DNA of 64,000 bases, taken from assembly GCF_024497955.1 (NCBI RefSeq), contig NZ_JANHKP010000005.1, forward strand, positions 186,001 through 250,000, written 5' to 3'. The position numbers and the translations under genes were made by a program. This document shows positions 18,670 to 27,655 of the stretch, piece by piece. The number at the start of each line of letters is the position of its first letter. Positions within the stretch are counted from its first letter, which is position 1. Under the pieces are notes generated by a model that was not told the DNA's origin, ran no database searches, and saw only the letters and a program-made list of their open reading frames with translations. The DNA is from Streptomyces sp. C10-9-1 (lineage in GTDB: Bacteria > Actinomycetota > Actinomycetes > Streptomycetales > Streptomycetaceae).

Positions 18670-20048
18670 CATCCGGTGGGCGGTCCGTCGAGACCGGCCC
18701 TCAGCGAGGCGGTGTGCTCGCGGACCTGCTCCGGCGTCAGATAGGCGTCGACGAACTCGGCGTCCCGCAGCGTGGACGGTTTCCGGGCCAGGAAGCCCGT
18801 GCGCACGAAGTCGTCCCCCGCGACCGCGTTGAGGAGCCAGTTGGTCATCACACGGATCTTGGCGACGTTGGTCCGCAGCGCGCTCCAGTGGTAGCCGCGG
18901 GCGACCGCCTGGGCCGGCAGCCCCCGCAGTTCGATGCCGAGGGGCTTGGAGACCGCGTCCTTGCCCCCGAGGTCGACCACGAGCCCGAGGTCCTTGTGGG
19001 TGTAGGGGCGCAGCGGGGTCCCGCGCAGGGCGGCGACGACATTGGCCGCGGCCCTGCGGCCCTGGCGGCTCGCGTGCTGGGCCGTGGGCGGGCAGATGGC
19101 GTCCCCGCCCTTGACGAGGTCCGGCACGGCGGCCGCGTCGCCCATCGCGAACACGCCGCCCACCCCGGGGACGGTGAGGTCGGGCCGCACCACCAGGCGC
19201 CCCCTGGCGGTCTCGGTCCCCAGGGTGGCGACGAGCGGGCTGGCGGCCACGCCCGCGGTCCAGATGAGCGTGCGGCACGGCAGCACCCGGCCGTCGGTGA
19301 GTGTGACCTTCTCCGGCCCGGCCTCGGCCACGGAGACGCCGAGGGACACCTGGATCCCGCGGCGGCGCAGGATGCCGAGCGCCGCGTCCCCGAGCCGCTC
19401 ACCCAGTTCGGGCATGAGGCGCGGTGCGATGTCCACCAGGTGCCAGGTGATCTCCCTGGGGTCGAGCCGCGGGTAGCGGGTGACGGCACCGGCCGTCAGG
19501 CGCTGGAGGCAGGCGGCCGTCTCGGTGCCCGCGTAGCCGCCGCCGACGACGACGAACTGGAGGCGGGAGGCGCGCTCGGCCTCGTCGTGGCTGGCATCGG
19601 CCAGATCCAGCTGGGCGATGACGTGGTCGCGGATGTACACCGCCTCGGCCAGGGTCTTCATCCCCCGCCCCTGCTCCACGAGCCCGGGGATGTCGAAGGT
19701 GCGGGTGACGCTGCCGGGCGCCAGCACCAGGAAGTCGTAGCGCTGGGCGACGGTGTCGCCGGTGATGTCGCGGATCACGCACACCTTCGCACCGGTGTCC
19801 ACGCCGATCGCGCCGCCGGGGATGATGCGGGTGCGGTGGCGCCGGCTGCGGCGCAGCGAGAGCGCCACCGACTGGGGGGTGAGGACCCCTGCCGCGACCT
19901 GGGGCAGCAGCGGCAGGTACAGCTGGTACGAGAACGGCGTGACCAGCACGATCTCCGCCTCGGATGCCGAGAGCTCGCGTTCCAGTCGGCGTACGCACTC
20001 GACCCCGGCGAAGCCGGCGCCCACCACAAGGATCTTCGGTCGTGCCAC
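18669..20048 (-). CDS. ndh: Type II NADH dehydrogenase / NAD(P)-FAD oxidoreductase
   Basis: A 459-residue peripheral membrane flavoprotein that passes electrons from NADH to the quinone pool without pumping protons. It has two Rossmann motifs, ILVVGAGFAGVECVRRLE at the N-terminus for FAD and FVVVGGGYAGTETAACLQ near residue 175 for NADH, and the FAD-closing segment VFAMGDAAAVPD. The quinone-side motif is TAQHASRQGRRAA. The C-terminal 60 residues (NVAKIRVMTNWLLNAVAG) are amphipathic and should attach to the membrane. GTG 20048 is preceded by GGAAAG. It is divergent from a P450 gene and could be one source of electrons in that area, although P450s normally need ferredoxin. Confidence 0.9.
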   Translation of the reverse strand: MARPKILVVGAGFAGVECVRRLERELSASEAEIVLVTPFSYQLYLPLLPQVAAGVLTPQSVALSLRRSRRHRTRIIPGGAIGVDTGAKVCVIRDITGDTVAQRYDFLVLAPGSVTRTFDIPGLVEQGRGMKTLAEAVYIRDHVIAQLDLADASHDEAERASRLQFVVVGGGYAGTETAACLQRLTAGAVTRYPRLDPREITWHLVDIAPRLMPELGERLGDAALGILRRRGIQVSLGVSVAEAGPEKVTLTDGRVLPCRTLIWTAGVAASPLVATLGTETARGRLVVRPDLTVPGVGGVFAMGDAAAVPDLVKGGDAICPPTAQHASRQGRRAAANVVAALRGTPLRPYTHKDLGLVVDLGGKDAVSKPLGIELRGLPAQAVARGYHWSALRTNVAKIRVMTNWLLNAVAGDDFVRTGFLARKPSTLRDAEFVDAYLTPEQVREHTASLRAGLDGPPTG

Positions 20049-20387
20049 GGTCTTTCCGTCCCTTCTGCGACGGTCGGTTCTCCGCGCCGGCCGCGGTGTC
20101 CTCCCCGGCTCCGGCGGGTGGTCCCGTCGCCGGACGGGCCCCGGGGACGGGCCGCGCCACGACGATTCTCCGCCAGCCGGCCGATCCCTGCCTGCGCAGA
20201 CGCGGAGGTGCGCCGCAGCGCTCGGTGTGCGGCGCTTCATGTCCGTGGCCTGCGGGTGCCCGCGACGGGGCGGTGTCATGCCCCGGTCCGGGACCTCACG
20301 TGCGGTCGGGTCCCTCGCCCTCTGTGATCGCCCGTGTGGCCGGATTAGGCTGCCCGGGACCGACCGTCTCTCACCTGTGGAGTGTTT
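20049..20387. promoter_or_regulatory. Divergent promoter region, ndh and P450
   Basis: A 339-base gap between two outward-facing genes. I found no gene in it. A candidate -10 element TTAGGCT lies at about 20345 for the P450 gene. No clear operator was found. Confidence 0.35.
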
Positions 20388-21629
20388 GTGGAACTGAAGC
20401 AGCGCACCCTCTTCGTGCTGGATCCCGAAGCCGATCCGGTGGCCCAGGCAAGGGAGTTGCGCCGGCTGGGCCCGTTGGTGCCGGTGGAGCTGCCGGGCGG
20501 GGTGGCGGCGTGGACAGCGACCGACCTGGGCACCGCGCAGCGGGTGATGGGCCACGAGGACCTGACCAAGGACGCCGCGCACTGGCCCGATCTGGCCGAG
20601 GGCCGGATACCGGACGACTGGGAGCTGATCGCGCTGGTCCGCGGGGCGGCGATGCTCCATCAGGGGGGTGCGGAGCACCGGCGGCTGCGGGGCCTGGCGA
20701 GCGCGGCGTTCACCCGGGCGCCGATCGAGGCGCTGCGTCCGCGTATCGCGGAGATCGCGGAGGAGCTGCTGGACGCCGCGGAGGCCTCCGGTGCGGGGAC
20801 GCTGGACCTGCGGGAGCACTTCGCCTATCCGCTGCCCGTACGGGTGATCTGCGAGGTGCTCGGGGTCCCGGACTCCGCCGTGGCGGAGCTGCGGGACCGC
20901 TTCGAGCGGCTGGTGACGCCGGGGGCCGCGGGCGACATCCGCGAGGCGGTGGCGGACATCCACGCCTCGCTGGGCGCCCTGGTGGCCGCGAAGCGGGCGG
21001 TTCCGGGCGAGGATCTGACCACGGCGCTGATCCAGGCGCGCGACGACGAGGACCGGCTCACGGAGCAGGAGCTCGTCGAGACGCTGTTCCTGGTCCTGAT
21101 CGCGGGGCACGAGACGACGATCAACGGCATCACCAACACCGTCCACGCGCTGCTGGAGGACCGGCAGGCGCTCGCCCGGCTGCTGGAGTCCGGCGATCCG
21201 GGCAGGTGGGCCGCGGCGGCGGACGAGGGACTGCGCTTCTCCTCGCCCGTCCCCCACGCGCTGATGCGCTACGCCGTGCGGGACACGGAGATCGCCGGGG
21301 TGCGGGTGGCGCGGGGCGAGCCGGTGATCGCCAGCCTTTTCGCCGCCGGCCGGGACCCGGGCCGCCACGAGGACCCGGAGCGGTTCGACCACACGCGGTC
21401 CACGGTCCGCGACCACGCCGCGTTCGGCTTCGGTGCGCACTACTGCCTGGGGGCCCGACTGGCGCGGCTGGAGACGGAGGTGGCCCTGCGGACCCTGTTC
21501 GGCCGCTTCCCGGGGCTTGCGGCCGCTCCCGGCGCGCAGCGGCTGTCGTCCATCGCGCTGCAGGGCTTCCGGACGCTGCCGGTGCACCTGGCCGGGCAGG
21601 ACGCGGACGCGGCCGTCCCGGCGGGCTGA
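20388..21629 (+). CDS. Cytochrome P450, CYP154-like
   Basis: A 413-residue soluble bacterial P450 monooxygenase. All standard motifs are there: oxygen-activating I-helix AGHETT (239-244), ExxR as E280-G-L-R283, and the haem loop FGFGAHYCLG with Cys353. The N-terminal pattern (FVLDPE, VELPGGVAAWTATD, LTKDAAHWPDLAEGRIPDDW) is like CYP154 proteins, which in Streptomyces often sit beside a CYP157. GTG 20388 follows GGAG by five bases; GTG 20382 is an alternative. It converges on a CYP157-like gene at 21673 across a perfect 28-base palindrome. No ferredoxin gene is adjacent. Substrate unknown. Confidence 0.93.
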   Translation: MELKQRTLFVLDPEADPVAQARELRRLGPLVPVELPGGVAAWTATDLGTAQRVMGHEDLTKDAAHWPDLAEGRIPDDWELIALVRGAAMLHQGGAEHRRLRGLASAAFTRAPIEALRPRIAEIAEELLDAAEASGAGTLDLREHFAYPLPVRVICEVLGVPDSAVAELRDRFERLVTPGAAGDIREAVADIHASLGALVAAKRAVPGEDLTTALIQARDDEDRLTEQELVETLFLVLIAGHETTINGITNTVHALLEDRQALARLLESGDPGRWAAAADEGLRFSSPVPHALMRYAVRDTEIAGVRVARGEPVIASLFAAGRDPGRHEDPERFDHTRSTVRDHAAFGFGAHYCLGARLARLETEVALRTLFGRFPGLAAAPGAQRLSSIALQGFRTLPVHLAGQDADAAVPAG

Positions 21630-21636
21630 GCCGCGC

Positions 21637-21664
21637 CGCGGCGGCGGGGCGCCCCGCCGCCGCG
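21637..21664. terminator. 28-base perfect palindrome between convergent P450 genes
   Basis: Bases 21637-21664 are a perfect palindrome centred on GGGGCGCCCC, eight bases after one P450 stop and eight before the other. It forms the same stem on both strands and should act as a bidirectional terminator. Confidence 0.85.
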
Positions 21665-21672
21665 TCCGGCGG

Positions 21673-23103
21673 TCAGCGGCGCACGAGCCGCTCCCACCAG
21701 GAGGCCCGTTCGGAGCCGGCCGCCGCGGACGCGGGCACGGGGGCCGGGGCGGGCGCGGCCGCGGGCAGCGGGCGCCCGGCGGAGGCGACGGGGACCTGGG
21801 CGACGGGGACCGCCCCGGTGTCGGTGTCGCGCGCGGGGCGGCGGGGGGTGAAGGCGGCCGGCAGGTTGTTCAGCCGGCTGGAGACGAGCGACGCGGTCAC
21901 GTGCAGGTCGGTCTCGGGGGCCGCGAGGCGCAGGTCGGGGAGCCGGGCGAGCAGCGTGTCGATGCCGGTGTCGGCGATGGCGCGGCCGATGTCCTGGCCG
22001 GGGCACTCGTGCGGCCCGCTGCTGAAGGCCAGGTGGGAGCGGTTGCCGTGCACGGGTGCGGCGAGGTTCGGCCGGATCTCCGGGTCGACGTTGCCCGCGG
22101 CCAGGCCCAGCAGCACCAGGTCCCCGGGCTTGATCTGCTGGTCGCCGAGGCGGGTGGCGCCGGTGGCCCAGCGGCAGGCGCCGACGGCCAGCGGCGGGGC
22201 GTCCCACATGACCTGATCGAGGGCGTCGGGCAGGGTCATCGAGCCACCGGACAGGCTCGCCCTGAAACGGCGGTCGGTGAGGATCATCCGCAGGGTGTTG
22301 GCGATCAGGTTGGTGGTGTTCTCGTTGGCCGCCACCATCGCGTGGCGCAGGTGCTCCATGACCTCGTCGTCCGTGAGGCCGGACTCGTGGGCGATGAGCC
22401 AGCTGGTGAAGTCGTCGCCCGGCTCCTCCTTCTTGCGCCGTACCAGGTCGGCCATGACGGAGACCACGAACTGGTTGCTCTGCACGGCCGTCTCGGTGCC
22501 CTTGACCATGTCGCGGACGGCGGCCCCGAGGGGAAGTGCGTCCTGCTCCGGCACACCGAACTGCCGGGCCAGGACCAGCACGGGAAGCCGTTCGGCGAAC
22601 TCGGCCACGAGGTCGGCGCGGCCGTTGCCGGCGAAGGCGTCGATCAGCTGGTGGGTGTAGCGCACCACGTAGCGGCGGATGCCGTGCCGGTTGAAGCGGG
22701 CGAGGCTGTCGCGGACGGCGGCCCGCAGGCGCGCGTGCTCCTCGCCGTCGGCGAAGACGAGCAGCGGCTGCCACGCGGTGATGGGCAGCAGCGGGGAGTC
22801 CGCCTGGAGTTGCACGTTCCATATCCGCGAGTCGCAGGAGAACTGCGAGGGCGAGCGCATCACTTCGAGGTTCTCGCGGTGGCCGAGCACGAACCAGGCG
22901 GGTACGTCGCCGGGCAGCAGGACGGGTGCGACCGGGCCGTGCTCGCGGCGCAGCACCTCGTACAGGGCGTAGGGGGAGTCCGCCTCCGGGCCGAACAGGC
23001 GGCGGGTGCCCGTGCCCGCGGGGCCGCGGGCGTGGGCGGGGCAGCCCGGCGGGGGGACGGAGCCCGGCGTACCCGTTGCGTCGGGGAATGAAGTGGACAC
23101 CAC
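21673..23103 (-). CDS. Cytochrome P450, CYP157-like, without ExxR
   Basis: A 476-residue P450-fold protein. The haem loop is FSSGPHECPGQDIG with Cys367, and the I-helix reads AANENTTN (258-265). The normally invariant ExxR of the K-helix is missing; the position reads DQVMWDAPP (296-304). This matches the CYP157 family, where ExxR is replaced by a similar EQSLW sequence and which usually belongs to conservon operons next to CYP154. Here the CYP154-like gene converges with it, but no conservon kinase, roadblock, DUF742 or GTPase genes are in the window. Residues 420-476 are an extra Ala/Pro-rich tail. ATG 23103 is used. Whether CYP157 proteins catalyse oxidation or serve as binding partners is not settled. 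Confidence 0.9.
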   Translation of the reverse strand: MVSTSFPDATGTPGSVPPPGCPAHARGPAGTGTRRLFGPEADSPYALYEVLRREHGPVAPVLLPGDVPAWFVLGHRENLEVMRSPSQFSCDSRIWNVQLQADSPLLPITAWQPLLVFADGEEHARLRAAVRDSLARFNRHGIRRYVVRYTHQLIDAFAGNGRADLVAEFAERLPVLVLARQFGVPEQDALPLGAAVRDMVKGTETAVQSNQFVVSVMADLVRRKKEEPGDDFTSWLIAHESGLTDDEVMEHLRHAMVAANENTTNLIANTLRMILTDRRFRASLSGGSMTLPDALDQVMWDAPPLAVGACRWATGATRLGDQQIKPGDLVLLGLAAGNVDPEIRPNLAAPVHGNRSHLAFSSGPHECPGQDIGRAIADTGIDTLLARLPDLRLAAPETDLHVTASLVSSRLNNLPAAFTPRRPARDTDTGAVPVAQVPVASAGRPLPAAAPAPAPVPASAAAGSERASWWERLVRR

Positions 23104-23341
23104 AGCCTCCAGTGAATCGGCGGGGAAGGAAGCGAAGGGACCCGCGACCCGCCCTCCGGGACCCGCTCACCGCGCCCGCAGCATACCCACGCCCGGCGTC
23201 GCCGGTTGCACACGCCCCGCGTTCAACCGCGTTCGCCGGGCGCCGACTTGGACCGGCCGGCCGGCCGCCGGGCCGGGGGCGGGCGGGGCGGGACCCGGCG
23301 CCCCGTCACGGTGGCGGGTCCCGGCGGCGCGGCCCGCGGGC

Positions 23342-24646
23342 TCAGCCGCCCGCGGGCGCCCTGTCCCCGCCGGCCGGACGGTCCCGGACCCGGGCGGCGA
23401 GCACGGCGACGTCGTCCTCCGCCCGGGTGGCGCCGCAGCGGTCGACCACGGCGTCCAGTAGCGCCTCCGCCCCGGTGCCCGGTGGCAGCCAGCGGCCGGA
23501 GAGCCGTTCGAGCGAGGCGTCGATGTCCACGCCGCGCCGCTCCACCAGCCCGTCGGTGAACAGCAGCAGGGTCTCGGCCCCGGCCACGGCGCGGGTGAGC
23601 ACCTCGTACCCGCCGATGCCGGTGCCCAGGGGAGGGCCGACGGGCACCGCGACGAGCTCGGCCCGGCCGTCGGCGGCGAACAGCACCGGCGGCAGGTGCC
23701 CCGCGCTGGCGAAGGCCGCGGTCCCCCGGGCCGGGTCGACGCGCACCAGCAGGCAGGTGGCCGGGCGCCGCTCGGGGGAGCGGGCGGCCATGGCGTCGAG
23801 TTGGCGCAGCACGCGGTGCGGCGGGAGGTCGGCCGCCGCGACATGGCGCAGCGCGGAGCGGTAGGCGTTCATGTCCACGGCGGCGTCCAGCCCGTGCCCC
23901 ATGACGTCCCCGACGACCAGCAGGGTGCGTCCGTAGTGCAGGCGCACCGTCTCGAACCAGTCGCCGCCCACCAGCGCCCCGCCGCCGGCGGGCAGGTAGC
24001 GGGTGGCGATGTCCAGGTTGGGGTGCGGGCGCCCCGGTTCGGCCAGCAGCGCCCGCTGCAGGTCCAGGGCGGTGTCGCGGGTCGAGGCGTGGGCCCGGGC
24101 GTGGCCGAGGAGGAGGGCCGCGAGCCGGGCCGCGTGGTGCAGTGCGGCGGACTGCTCCCGGGTGAAGGAGCGCCCGTTGCGGACGGCCGTGAGGACGCCG
24201 CGGACCTGGCCGCGGGCCGTCAGGGGCTCGGCCAGGCAGGTGAGCGGGGCGCCGCCGGATCGCAGGGTGGCGGACCTCGCGCGGTGCGGCCCGCCGGGGG
24301 CGGCCAGGAAGCGCGCGGCGGCCTCGGCGTGGAGGGCCAGATGGGCTGCCGGTCCCCGCCCTGCGACGCGTCGCAGCGGCCCGGCCGGCCGGTCGGCGCG
24401 GCCGCCGCCGAGGAGGTGGACGGCGGCCGAGTCGCAGTGCTCGGGGCAGGCGAAGGCGGCGAGTTCCTCGGCGACGGTCTGCTCGTCGAGGGCGGAGCCG
24501 AAGGCGTCGACGGCCCGGTCGGCGGGCCCCGGGCGGCGGAGCGCACGCCGGGCGGCGCCGCCCCGGCGCAACCGGGTCGTGCGGGCGCCGACGCCGGTGC
24601 GCAGCCGGGCCACCCGGCCGCCGGCGTCCTTGCGGAACAGGGCCAC
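23342..24646 (-). CDS. GAF-SpoIIE protein phosphatase
   Basis: A 434-residue PP2C-type Ser/Thr phosphatase. An N-terminal GAF-like sensing domain (about 40-190) precedes the SpoIIE domain (about 215-425). Catalytic motifs are intact: VGGDWFETV, VVGDVMGHG, LLFTDGLVERRG and AEDDVAVLAA. GTG 24646 is chosen because GGAGGTGG is just before it; an open frame extends 12 codons further. The gene is third of a run on this strand after the GH15 and DUF3048 genes, but gaps of 64 and over 100 bases make a single operon uncertain. It should act in a partner-switching pathway; target unknown. Confidence 0.9.
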   Translation of the reverse strand: MALFRKDAGGRVARLRTGVGARTTRLRRGGAARRALRRPGPADRAVDAFGSALDEQTVAEELAAFACPEHCDSAAVHLLGGGRADRPAGPLRRVAGRGPAAHLALHAEAAARFLAAPGGPHRARSATLRSGGAPLTCLAEPLTARGQVRGVLTAVRNGRSFTREQSAALHHAARLAALLLGHARAHASTRDTALDLQRALLAEPGRPHPNLDIATRYLPAGGGALVGGDWFETVRLHYGRTLLVVGDVMGHGLDAAVDMNAYRSALRHVAAADLPPHRVLRQLDAMAARSPERRPATCLLVRVDPARGTAAFASAGHLPPVLFAADGRAELVAVPVGPPLGTGIGGYEVLTRAVAGAETLLLFTDGLVERRGVDIDASLERLSGRWLPPGTGAEALLDAVVDRCGATRAEDDVAVLAARVRDRPAGGDRAPAGG

Positions 24647-24764
24647 CCGGCCACCTCCGTCCACCGCCCGCGCCGCCCCCACGCCATCACATCACGGCCC
24701 GTTCCGCACGGCGGGACGGCCCCGCCGGCGGTGCGGGAACCGCCTGCGCGGGCGGCGGCCCGCG

Positions 24765-25748
24765 TCACCGGGGAGCGAGCAGGATCCACACCTGGCCGCG
24801 CGCGAAGTCGGCCGGCTCGCCGGAGGGGGTCGTGAAGCGCGTACCGGCCTCGGCGGTGGGACGCTCCCACCGCGCGTCGAAGGCCCGTCCGTCGCGCAGC
24901 ACCAGGGCCCGGCCCGATCCGACCGTCTCGGTGTACGGGGTGGTGCTGCCGGAGCGGTCGGCGAAGTTCGAGGGCCGGATCTCGGTGTACTGGACCACGA
25001 CCGTGGCAGGGGCGAGGACCGTGCCGTCCGCGGTGGCCGCCGCGGTGCCGTCCATGGCGATCCGCCAGCCGCCGCGGTCGGGCGACCAGGTGAAGGTGTA
25101 GCGGGCGGCCGGGTAGCGCACCGTGTGCTCGGGCGAGGTCCGGCCGGTGCCCGTCGGCGGGCCGAAGCGCAGACCGATGTCGCGGGCGTCGTCGACCCGC
25201 TCCGCGGCGTCGAGGGCCGGGCGCGGGCGGAGGTAGAGGTTGTGCGGGGCGGGGCGGTCGTCCGAGCGGACGTAGGCCCCCGGGGCGGTGGCGGGGGTCA
25301 CGGCGGCGACGGGGGCGGCCTCGATCACGGGCAGGAGCGCGGAGCGGGCACCCGAGTAGGCCAGGGCGGGGCGGCCGAACTGCCGCAGGAGTTCGAGGTC
25401 GGACTCGCGGGCACTGCGGACCGGGCCGATGCTCGGCGGGAGCCGTGAGGAGTAGACGGCCAGGAGGCGCGTCAGCCCCGCCTCCACCTGCTCGACGTAG
25501 ACGAGGTCCGCGGCGTCCAGACCGGTGTGGGGGCGGGCGGGACGCACATTGTCGATCTTCACGGCGAGGACGGGGCCGTTGGGCCCGGCCAGGCCGGTGA
25601 AGTGGGAGGTGCCCTGCGAGGCCGAGGGCGCGCCGGGGTCGGGCACCGTGCCGGTGCACCCGGTGAGGCCGACGAGGAGGAGCCCGGCCGCGCAGGCGGC
25701 CGCCGCCCTGGCGCCGCGGCGCGGTCGTGTCCTGCTCCGTGCTTCCAT
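24765..25748 (-). CDS. DUF3048 lipoprotein
   Basis: A 327-residue exported lipoprotein. The N-terminus has Arg residues, a hydrophobic stretch and the lipobox LTGC (Cys about 31), so the protein should be anchored outside the membrane. The rest is a DUF3048 domain with its characteristic start AVKIDNVRPARPHTGLDAAD, then YVEQVEAGLTRLLAVYSS and GPVRSARESD, and the C-terminal half with YTFTWSPDRGGW. The domain also occurs in Bacillus YerB lipoproteins and is of unknown function. ATG 25748 has a purine-rich site (GGGAGCG) upstream. Positioned 64 bases after the GH15 gene on the same strand. Confidence 0.88.
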   Translation of the reverse strand: MEARSRTRPRRGARAAAACAAGLLLVGLTGCTGTVPDPGAPSASQGTSHFTGLAGPNGPVLAVKIDNVRPARPHTGLDAADLVYVEQVEAGLTRLLAVYSSRLPPSIGPVRSARESDLELLRQFGRPALAYSGARSALLPVIEAAPVAAVTPATAPGAYVRSDDRPAPHNLYLRPRPALDAAERVDDARDIGLRFGPPTGTGRTSPEHTVRYPAARYTFTWSPDRGGWRIAMDGTAAATADGTVLAPATVVVQYTEIRPSNFADRSGSTTPYTETVGSGRALVLRDGRAFDARWERPTAEAGTRFTTPSGEPADFARGQVWILLAPR

Positions 25749-25812
25749 GGGCGCTCCCGTCGGTCGGAGGTGCGGGGTGTCGGTCGCGGACGGCCCCGGC
25801 GGGCCGGGCCGC

Positions 25813-27627
25813 TCAGCCGCCGGGCCGCGCGGGGCGCCGGGCGGGCCCCCGGGTGCCGTGCAGGGCGAAGGCCGCGTTCACGAGCGCGACGTGGCTGAAC
25901 GCCTGCGGGGTGTTGCCGAGTTGGCGGTGCTCCGCCGGATCCCACTCCTCGGAGAGCAGGCCCACGTCGTTGCGGACGTCCAGCACCCGCTCGAACACCT
26001 CGCGTGCCTCGTGATGGCGGCCGGTGAGGGCCAGGGCGTCGGCGAACCACAGCGAGCAGGCCAGGAAGGTGCCCTCGTCGCCCGGCAGGCCGTCCACCCC
26101 CCGGACGCCGTCGGCCCCCGGTGCGTAGCGGCGGAGGAACCCGTCCCGCTCCAGCCGGCGGACCGCCTCGACCGTGCCGAGCAGCCGGGGGTCGTCGGGG
26201 CGCAGGAAGCCCAGGCGGGGCAGCAGCAGGGCCGACGCGTCGACGGCGCGGGAGCCGTAGGCCTGGACGAAGGTGGAGCGCTCGTCGTCCCAGCCCAGGC
26301 GGCACACCTCGGCCCGGATCTCCCGGCGCATGGTCCGCCACCGGTCGGTGTGGCCGCGCAGCCCCGCGACGCGCGCCATGCGCAGCGCCCGGTCGGCGGC
26401 CACCCAGGACATCACCTTGGAGTGGACGAAGTGGCGGCGCGGGCCCCGGACCTCCCAGAACCCGGCGTCGGGCTCGGTCCAGTGCTTCTCCAGGTACTCC
26501 ATGAAGGAGGCGAGCAGCGACCAGACGGGGCGGCCGATGGGCACCTCGGCGCGCATCGCCGAGTAGACCGTGTTGACGACCTCGCCGTAGACGTCCAGCT
26601 GGAGCTGGCCGACTGCCGCGTTGCCGAAGCGCACCGGCACCGAGCCCTCGTAGCCGGAGAGCCAGTCGGCCGTGCTCTCGGGGAGGCGGCGCTGGCCTCC
26701 GACCCCGTAGACCGGCTGGAGGTCGGCGGGTTCGCCGGCGATCGCGCGCAGCAGCCAGTCCTTCCAGGCCACCGCCTCCTCGCGGTAGCCGCTGCGCAGC
26801 AGGCAGGAGAGGGTGAGGGCGGAGTCACGCAGCCAGCAGTACCGGTAGTCCCAGTTGCGGCCCTCCCCCACGGCCTCGGGCAGGGAGCTGGTGACGGCGG
26901 CCACGATGCCGCCGGTCGGGGCGTAGGTCAGGGCCTTGAGGGTGATCAGGGAGCGCATCACGGCCTCCCGGAACGGGCCCTGGTAGCGGCAGTTGGCGGC
27001 GAAGGCCCGCCAGTGCTCCAGGGTGCGGGCGAGCGAGGCCTCGGGGTCGGCGTCCAGGTCGGGGCCGAGGTGGGAGGGGCTCCAGCCGAGGACGAAGGCG
27101 AGGCGCTCCCCCGCGGGCAGCGTGAAGCGGGAGGAGACGCACCGCTTGGCGGCCCGCACGCTCAGGCCGGGGGGATGGCGCAGATAGGCCGAGTCGGGGC
27201 CCGCGACGGCGGCGACGGTGCGGGCGTCGGCCGTCCAGGTCCACGGGACCACCCGGCCGCTGTCGAAGCGCAGGCGCAGATCCGTGCCCATCTCGACGCG
27301 GCCGGACAGGCCCTCGGCGATCCGCACCACGAGGGGGCCGGAGCCCCGGGAGGGCATGAAGTCGGTGAGCCTGACCGCGCCCTCCGCCGTCTCCCAGACG
27401 GTGTCGAGGACGAGGGAGTCGCCTCGGTAGGCGCGGCGGTTGGCGGGGCGGTGGTCGGCCGGCCCGATCCACCAGCTGCCGTTGTCGGCGTCGCCGAGGA
27501 GCGCGGCGAAGCAGGCGGGTGAGTCGAAGCGAGGGGCGCACATCCAGTCGACGGCGCCGTCCCTGCCGACGAGGGCGGCCGTCTCCCGGTCACCGATCAG
27601 GGCGTAGTCCTCGATTCGCCCGGCCAT
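25813..27627 (-). CDS. Glycoside hydrolase family 15 (glucoamylase/trehalase type)
   Basis: A 604-residue intracellular GH15 enzyme releasing glucose from alpha-glucosides; actinobacterial members of this length include trehalases and isomaltose-type glucosidases. It opens with RIEDYALIGDRETAALVGRD and WMCAPRFDSPACFAALLGD, the N-terminal beta domain, and continues with the (alpha/alpha)6 barrel carrying GRNWDYRYCWLRDSAL (first catalytic-site element) and LSEEWDPAEHRQLGNTPQ (second acid region). No signal peptide. The start ATG 27627 lacks a clear ribosome binding site, but TAGACT lies 7-12 bases upstream, so the mRNA may be leaderless; a 14-bp palindrome at 27642-27655 sits right behind that -10. 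Trehalose or maltodextrin breakdown is likely. Confidence 0.9.
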   Translation of the reverse strand: MAGRIEDYALIGDRETAALVGRDGAVDWMCAPRFDSPACFAALLGDADNGSWWIGPADHRPANRRAYRGDSLVLDTVWETAEGAVRLTDFMPSRGSGPLVVRIAEGLSGRVEMGTDLRLRFDSGRVVPWTWTADARTVAAVAGPDSAYLRHPPGLSVRAAKRCVSSRFTLPAGERLAFVLGWSPSHLGPDLDADPEASLARTLEHWRAFAANCRYQGPFREAVMRSLITLKALTYAPTGGIVAAVTSSLPEAVGEGRNWDYRYCWLRDSALTLSCLLRSGYREEAVAWKDWLLRAIAGEPADLQPVYGVGGQRRLPESTADWLSGYEGSVPVRFGNAAVGQLQLDVYGEVVNTVYSAMRAEVPIGRPVWSLLASFMEYLEKHWTEPDAGFWEVRGPRRHFVHSKVMSWVAADRALRMARVAGLRGHTDRWRTMRREIRAEVCRLGWDDERSTFVQAYGSRAVDASALLLPRLGFLRPDDPRLLGTVEAVRRLERDGFLRRYAPGADGVRGVDGLPGDEGTFLACSLWFADALALTGRHHEAREVFERVLDVRNDVGLLSEEWDPAEHRQLGNTPQAFSHVALVNAAFALHGTRGPARRPARPGG

Positions 27628-27633
27628 AGCGAG

Positions 27634-27655
27634 AGTCTAGTCCGCACCGGTGCGG
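27634..27655 (-). promoter_or_regulatory. GH15 promoter with 14-bp palindromic operator
   Basis: On the minus strand a -10 like TAGACT (27634-27639) is directly preceded by the perfect palindrome CCGCACCGGTGCGG (27642-27655). A protein bound there would block RNA polymerase. The start codon of the GH15 gene is only seven bases away from the -10, implying a leaderless transcript. Confidence 0.5.

Noticed and set aside
21637..21664. Palindrome between P450 genes as a recombination or attachment site
   Set aside because: No integrase or mobile gene is nearby and its place between two stop codons suits a terminator.
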